DNA of 64,000 nt from assembly GCA_938084845.1 (NCBI GenBank), contig CALKEB010000028.1, positions 1-64,000 on the forward strand, written 5' to 3'. Each line of letters begins with the position of its first letter. The stretch's first letter is position 1. The position numbers were made by a program, and so were the translations under genes. The notes under the pieces were generated by a model that did no database searches, was not told the DNA's origin, and was given only the letters and a program-made list of their open reading frames with translations. This document shows positions 60,265 through 64,000 of this stretch, piece after piece. The DNA comes from an uncultured Polaribacter sp. Lineage in GTDB: Bacteria; Bacteroidota; Bacteroidia; Flavobacteriales; Flavobacteriaceae.

Positions 60265-61152
60265 ATGAAAAATATAGCAGTAATAGGTGCTGGTACTATG
60301 GGTAATGGTATAGCACATACATTTGCACAATTCAATTATAATGTACAATTAATCGATGTTTCTGAGAAAGCATTAGCCAACGGAATTGCAACCATCTCCA
60401 AAAATTTAGATAGAATGGTGGCTAAACAAAAAATTAGTGAAGATGACAAAAAGAAAACACTTTCAAACATTTCTACCTATACCACTATAAAAGAGGGTAT
60501 AAAATACGCTAGTTTGGTCATTGAAGCTGCCACTGAAAACGCAACTTTAAAATCGAAAATATTTAAAGAGTTAGATGAGGTTTGTGCAGAAGATACTATT
60601 TTAGCTACCAATACTTCTTCCATATCAATTACACAAATTGCAGCGGAAACACAAAGAGCAGATAAAGTTATAGGGATGCATTTTATGAACCCTGTACCTA
60701 TTATGAAATTGGTAGAAATTATTAGAGGATACAATACCTCAGACGAGGTTACAGCTTTTATTGTTGATTTGAGTAAAAAAATTCAAAAAACACCTGTAGA
60801 AGTTAATGATTATCCAGGTTTTGTTGCCAATAGAATATTAATGCCAATGATTAATGAATCTATTGAGACTTTATACAATGGTGTTGCTGGTGTTATCGAA
60901 ATTGATACGGTTATGAAACTAGGGATGGCACATCCAATGGGCCCATTGCAGCTTGCAGACTTTATTGGTTTAGATGTTTGCTTATCTATTTTAAATGTAA
61001 TGTATGATGGATTTAAAAACCCTAAATATGCTCCTTGTCCACTTCTTGTTAATATGGTAATGGCCGGAAAACTTGGTGTCAAATCTGGAGAAGGATTTTA
61101 TGATTATAGAGAAAGTAAGAAAGCAGAGAAAGTAGCTAAGATGTTTAGCTAA
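60265..61152 (+). CDS. 3-hydroxybutyryl-CoA dehydrogenase
   Basis: The 295-aa protein has the NAD fold IAVIGAGTMGNGIAHTFAQ, the helical segment IGMHFMNPVPIMKLVEIIRG (catalytic His) and VNDYPGFVANRILMPMINESIETLYNGVAG with GMAHPMGPLQLADFIGLDVCL. It oxidises or forms 3-hydroxyacyl-CoA and acts in fatty-acid or butyrate metabolism. Length is standard for the single-domain form. Confidence 0.94.
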   Translation: MKNIAVIGAGTMGNGIAHTFAQFNYNVQLIDVSEKALANGIATISKNLDRMVAKQKISEDDKKKTLSNISTYTTIKEGIKYASLVIEAATENATLKSKIFKELDEVCAEDTILATNTSSISITQIAAETQRADKVIGMHFMNPVPIMKLVEIIRGYNTSDEVTAFIVDLSKKIQKTPVEVNDYPGFVANRILMPMINESIETLYNGVAGVIEIDTVMKLGMAHPMGPLQLADFIGLDVCLSILNVMYDGFKNPKYAPCPLLVNMVMAGKLGVKSGEGFYDYRESKKAEKVAKMFS

Positions 61153-61158
61153 TTGTAT

Positions 61159-61794
61159 ATGAGATTTACCTTATTCTTTTTTCTTATTGGAATTTGTGTT
61201 TTTACAATGCAAGGGCAAGAAGAACCTAAAATAAAGACTATGAAAATAGGCTTTTTATATGCGCATGGTTCAAACGAAAATTTTTTTCATGACGATCCGG
61301 ATTACACGTATTCTTCAGAAAGTTACAAGGGACAATTTTTTTATTCAATTGGGAAATGGAAAAATATTAATTTTGAATTAATAGTACAACCTCAAATTCA
61401 ATTTTTAAAACACCAACTAATTAATGAGCAATACATTACCCCAGATCAAGAAGATTATCAAGAAAAAAGAAGAGAATTTACAACACCTAAAACATTCAAT
61501 ATTTATGCACTAGAATTTGGTGTATCTGCGAGTAAACAAATTTTATCAAAATTAGCCATAGAAACTTCCATGAGTCTTGGTTTTTCTTTTGTGAATAAAC
61601 GAACTGAAAGACTAGCTAAAGGGTTTACATTTATAGAGAATTTTTCATTAGGGCTAAATTATACACTTTTTAATAATCAATTCATCTATATTGGGGGACA
61701 TTTTGGGCATGTCTCTAATTTAAATATTAACAAACCCAATGATGGTTATAATTTATTAGGATATCAGATTGGATATCAGTTTAGAATTCACTAA
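61159..61794 (+). CDS. PagL/acyloxyacyl hydrolase-like outer-membrane protein
   Basis: The track start is a TTG; ATG at 61159 gives MRFTLFFFLIGICVFTMQGQ, a signal peptide, and 211 aa. The end has HFGHVSNLNINKPNDGYNLLGYQIGYQF, which aligns with the PagL active-site strand HYSNAGLKQPNDGIE (His126, Ser128, Glu140 in Pseudomonas from memory). His and Ser are kept but the Glu position is Asn. So it is a barrel possibly removing acyl chains from lipid A, or an inactive relative. It directly follows the dehydrogenase gene. Confidence 0.72.
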   Translation: MRFTLFFFLIGICVFTMQGQEEPKIKTMKIGFLYAHGSNENFFHDDPDYTYSSESYKGQFFYSIGKWKNINFELIVQPQIQFLKHQLINEQYITPDQEDYQEKRREFTTPKTFNIYALEFGVSASKQILSKLAIETSMSLGFSFVNKRTERLAKGFTFIENFSLGLNYTLFNNQFIYIGGHFGHVSNLNINKPNDGYNLLGYQIGYQFRIH

Positions 61795-62264
61795 ACTCCT
61801 AACCAAGAATTTAGCATCCAAATAGTCTTTTCCTGCTCTGAAATAAAATCGCTCATCATTGCATTGGTTCCCTCATCACCTATGGTGTCCGATAATTCTA
61901 AAATAATTCTCTCCATCTTTAAAAGTTCAGAAAGTGAAAAAATAACAAGCTTAACAGCTTCTTCATCATTAGAGATATCTTTACCTACAGGTACATTACT
62001 GTGTGCAATATAATCAGAGAACGTATGCAACGGTTTACCTTGTAACGTTAATATTCGTTCAGCAATTTCATCAATTTTAATTTGACTATCAGTGTAAAAT
62101 TCTTCAAACTTTGTATGCAAATCAAAAAAATTTTTACCTTTAATATTCCAATGTAAACCTCTTAAATTTTGGTAGTAAATTTGAAAATTGGCCAGTAAAC
62201 TATTTAAATAGTCCACTGATTTTTTTGTAATTGATTTTTCTAAACCTAATATATTTTTATTCAT
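61791..62264 (-). CDS. dps: Dps-family ferritin-like protein
   Basis: The 157-aa protein has the Dps four-helix pattern with LRGLHWNIKGKNFFDLHTKFEEFYTDSQIKIDEIAERI, i.e. the ferroxidase residues His, Asp and Glu at their usual spacing, and the later SDTIGDEGTNAMMSDFISEQEKTIWMLNSWLG. It stores iron and shields DNA from peroxide. It is divergent from oxyR across 94 bp, suggesting control by OxyR. It overlaps the PagL-like gene by 4 bp at the 3' ends. Confidence 0.94.
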   Translation of the reverse strand: MNKNILGLEKSITKKSVDYLNSLLANFQIYYQNLRGLHWNIKGKNFFDLHTKFEEFYTDSQIKIDEIAERILTLQGKPLHTFSDYIAHSNVPVGKDISNDEEAVKLVIFSLSELLKMERIILELSDTIGDEGTNAMMSDFISEQEKTIWMLNSWLGV

Positions 62265-62323
62265 AGTTTTTAATTTTACTTAAAAATATACGAAAAAAAA
62301 AAGGTGTAACTATAATTATTATT

Positions 62324-62338
62324 GATAGATTTAATATC
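62324..62338. promoter_or_regulatory. Dyad in dps-oxyR intergenic region, candidate OxyR site
   Basis: GATA-GATTTAA-TATC is a dyad with 7-nt spacer like the OxyR half-site pair ATAG-N7-CTAT. AT-rich context makes chance likely. Confidence 0.3.
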
Positions 62339-62358
62339 TTTATCAGAAAATACTATAT

Positions 62359-63300
62359 ATGACAATTACACAACTAAAATACGTTTTATCTGTTGCAGAA
62401 TACCAAAATTTTACTGTTGCAGCAGAGCATAGTTTTGTAACGCAGCCTACCTTAAGTATGCAAATTCAAAAACTAGAGGATGAACTTAATGTTCAAATAT
62501 TCAACAGATCTAAAAAACCTATTGAACTTACCGATATTGGTAAAAAAATCGTAGAGCAAGCAAAAGTCATTGTAGACGAGAGCAATCGTATTTTAGATAT
62601 TGTACACCAACAAAAAGGATTTGTAGGGGGCGAATTTAAACTAGGTATTATCCCTACTATTATGCCTACCCTACTCCCAATGTTCTTGAATAATTTTACT
62701 AAAAAATACCCGAAAGTCAAGCTGATTATTGAAGAACTTACTACAGAAGAAATTATTAGAAAATTAACTGATGGGCATATTGATGCTGCAATTGCTGCTA
62801 CTCCATTAGAAAATGAAGCCATAAAAGAGAGACCTTTGTATTATGAACCATTTGTAGGTTTAATTCCTGAAAATCATCGATTATTTAAGAATAAGAAAAT
62901 TGATGTAAACGAATTGGTAATGGAAGACATACTTCTTTTAGAAGACGGACATTGCTTTAAAGATAACATTATAAATCTTTGCAGTGCCCATAAAATAGAT
63001 AATAAAAAAGGATTTCAATTACAAAGTGGAAGTTTTGATACGCTTATAAAATTATCTAAAGAAGGTTTAGGGATGACACTTTTACCTTATTTACATACCT
63101 TAGATTTAAATAATGCTGACACAAAATATCTTAGAGAGTTTAATAGCCCTCCTCCAGCAAGAGAGGTGAGTTTGATTTACCATAAATCTCAACTAAAAAT
63201 GCAACTTATAGAAGCCTTAAAGAAAACTATTGATGGAGTTGTTAGAGGGGCAATTTCATTTTCTGATGTTAAGATAATTAGTCCTCTTCAAAGAAAATAG
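62359..63300 (+). CDS. oxyR: LysR-type peroxide sensor OxyR
   Basis: The 313-aa protein has the LysR HTH (MTITQLKYVLSVAEYQNFTVAAEHSFVTQPTLSMQIQKLEDEL) and a redox pair GHCFKDNIINLC with cysteines at 199 and 208, identical positions to E. coli OxyR. IPTIMPTLLPMFLNNFTKKYPKVKL marks the periplasmic-binding-like domain. It activates peroxide defence, and dps, transcribed divergently, is a likely target. Other candidates in this window are tpx and bcp. Confidence 0.95.
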   Translation: MTITQLKYVLSVAEYQNFTVAAEHSFVTQPTLSMQIQKLEDELNVQIFNRSKKPIELTDIGKKIVEQAKVIVDESNRILDIVHQQKGFVGGEFKLGIIPTIMPTLLPMFLNNFTKKYPKVKLIIEELTTEEIIRKLTDGHIDAAIAATPLENEAIKERPLYYEPFVGLIPENHRLFKNKKIDVNELVMEDILLLEDGHCFKDNIINLCSAHKIDNKKGFQLQSGSFDTLIKLSKEGLGMTLLPYLHTLDLNNADTKYLREFNSPPPAREVSLIYHKSQLKMQLIEALKKTIDGVVRGAISFSDVKIISPLQRK

Positions 63301-63374
63301 AAAATCTGTTATTAAAAAAAACCGTGATATAAATTTATAGTTTATACAACGTTTTTTTTAGTTTAAAGAAAATA

Positions 63375-64000
63375 TTATGCATACATGGATGCTCTTAACT
63401 CTTTTATTTTAGGATCTGATAAATAATCATCAAAAGTTGAATACCTATCTATTGCACCTTTAGGCGTTAATTCAATAATTCTATTGGCTACAGTTTGTGC
63501 AAACTCGTGGTCATGAGTAGAAAACAAAATGGTTCCTTTAAAATTTATTAATGAATTATTTAATGCTTGTATCGATTCTAAATCTAAATGATTGGTAGGT
63601 TCATCTAACATTAAAATATTAGCTCTTTTCATCATCATTTTTGACAACATACATCTTACTTTTTCACCCCCTGAAAGTACATTACTTTTCTTTAAGGCTT
63701 CTTCTCCAGAAAAAATCATTTTACCTAAAAACCCTCTTAAAAAAACTTCTTCTCTCTCCTCTTCTGTTTGTGCATATTGCCTTAGCCAATCTACTAAATT
63801 TAAATCTCCGTTTTGAAAATATTTAGAATTGTCTAAAGGTAAATACGATTGTGTTGTCGTCACACCCCAAGAAAATTTACCTGCATCAGCAGGTTCATTA
63901 TTCGAAATAATTTGATAAAAGGCAGATATTGCTCTAGAATTTTTTGAAATAATAGCTACTTTATCTCCTTTGTTTAAGTTTATATGGATGTTATCAAATA
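63375..64000 (-). CDS. ABC-F family ATPase, 5' end outside window
   Basis: The track starts at GTG 63863 but the frame remains open to the right edge: DKVAIISKNSRAISAFYQIISNNE and GKFSWGVTTTQSYLP precede it. Visible parts are the second nucleotide-binding domain with signature NVLSGGEKVRCMLSK, Walker B NILMLDEPTNHLDLES and the H-loop LFSTHDHEFAQTVANRIIEL. No membrane helices are seen, as in ABC-F translation factors (YbiT/EttA-like). The N-terminal half is missing; the C-terminus is complete. Confidence 0.92.
   Translation of the reverse strand, partial: FDNIHINLNKGDKVAIISKNSRAISAFYQIISNNEPADAGKFSWGVTTTQSYLPLDNSKYFQNGDLNLVDWLRQYAQTEEEREEVFLRGFLGKMIFSGEEALKKSNVLSGGEKVRCMLSKMMMKRANILMLDEPTNHLDLESIQALNNSLINFKGTILFSTHDHEFAQTVANRIIELTPKGAIDRYSTFDDYLSDPKIKELRASMYA

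Noticed and set aside
59953-60348. 131-aa minus-strand ORF
   Set aside because: It spans the ends of two well-supported plus-strand genes and resembles no protein.
1-64000. CRISPR array, insertion sequence or prophage
   Set aside because: No regularly spaced repeats, transposase, integrase or phage structural genes were seen on either strand.
63863-64000. GTG 63863 as start of the ABC-F gene
   Set aside because: The frame stays open to the edge with ABC-F-like residues (GKFSWGVTTTQS) upstream, so the gene is cut, not started there.

Overview
The window is chromosomal DNA from a low-GC member of the Bacteroidota, most likely a marine Flavobacteriaceae (Polaribacter/Tenacibaculum-like). Support comes from strong AT bias, absence of Shine-Dalgarno leaders, TAnnTTTG-type -7 boxes, lineage-typical families (DUF3810, DUF6702, DUF6503, YtxJ, short speA, tandem secreted amidohydrolases), a split transketolase and a bacillithiol pathway. 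I see no prophage, insertion sequence, CRISPR array or integration scar; it reads as vertically inherited core genome with dense gene packing.

Layout. 1-6.4 kb (minus): Na+/dicarboxylate symporter (cut by the left edge), bshA, transketolase N-subunit, a secreted protein usually labelled asparagine synthetase B, and dnaB. 6.5-20.8 kb (plus): DUF3810 membrane metalloprotein, two exported amidohydrolase-family proteins, TrmH-type rRNA methylase, PPGK-like glucokinase, Rel/SpoT, Fur, purA, an OstA/LptA-like protein and a class III aminotransferase. 20.8-29 kb: a MATE exporter (minus), then tpx-dgkA-ftsK-lolA-lptF-ribB on plus. 29-36 kb: dipeptidase E, a CarboxypepD_reg-like protein, DUF6702 and two tandem M1 metallopeptidases. 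35.8-39.4 kb (minus): polyamine operon speA-speB-deoxyhypusine-synthase-like-small protein. 39.8-45.9 kb: SF2 helicase, ytxJ, clpB, a histidine phosphatase lipoprotein and DUF6503. 46-50 kb: smpB-maf, transketolase C-subunit, beta-barrel protein, bcp and nth. 50-54.6 kb: ECF sigma factor with a previously untracked 47-codon gene behind it, uvrA and a small HTH regulator. 54.7-64 kb: tRNA-His, bshB1 with a trans-sulfuration PLP enzyme, DUF2520, kdsC-like, DUF2147, pcm, an MocA-type oxidoreductase, 3-hydroxybutyryl-CoA dehydrogenase, a PagL-like outer-membrane protein, dps/oxyR and an ABC-F protein cut by the right edge.

How the genes work together. Thiol and peroxide defence recurs: BshA, BshB1 and YtxJ (bacillithiol), Tpx, BCP, Dps and OxyR, plus Fur for metals. 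Envelope biogenesis is served by OstA-like, LptF-like, LolA, KdsC-like and the PagL-like protein. Arginine goes to agmatine and putrescine and then probably to homospermidine in the spe operon.

No wholly new multi-gene system stands out. The most unusual points are the 47-aa gene behind the ECF sigma factor with its strand-specific terminator, a RibB fused to a dead GTP cyclohydrolase II domain, amidohydrolase modules without metal-binding histidines, an endonuclease III without its iron-sulfur cysteines, a perfect 10-bp-arm palindrome in front of speA, and a terminator-like hairpin 15 nt upstream of the lptF start.
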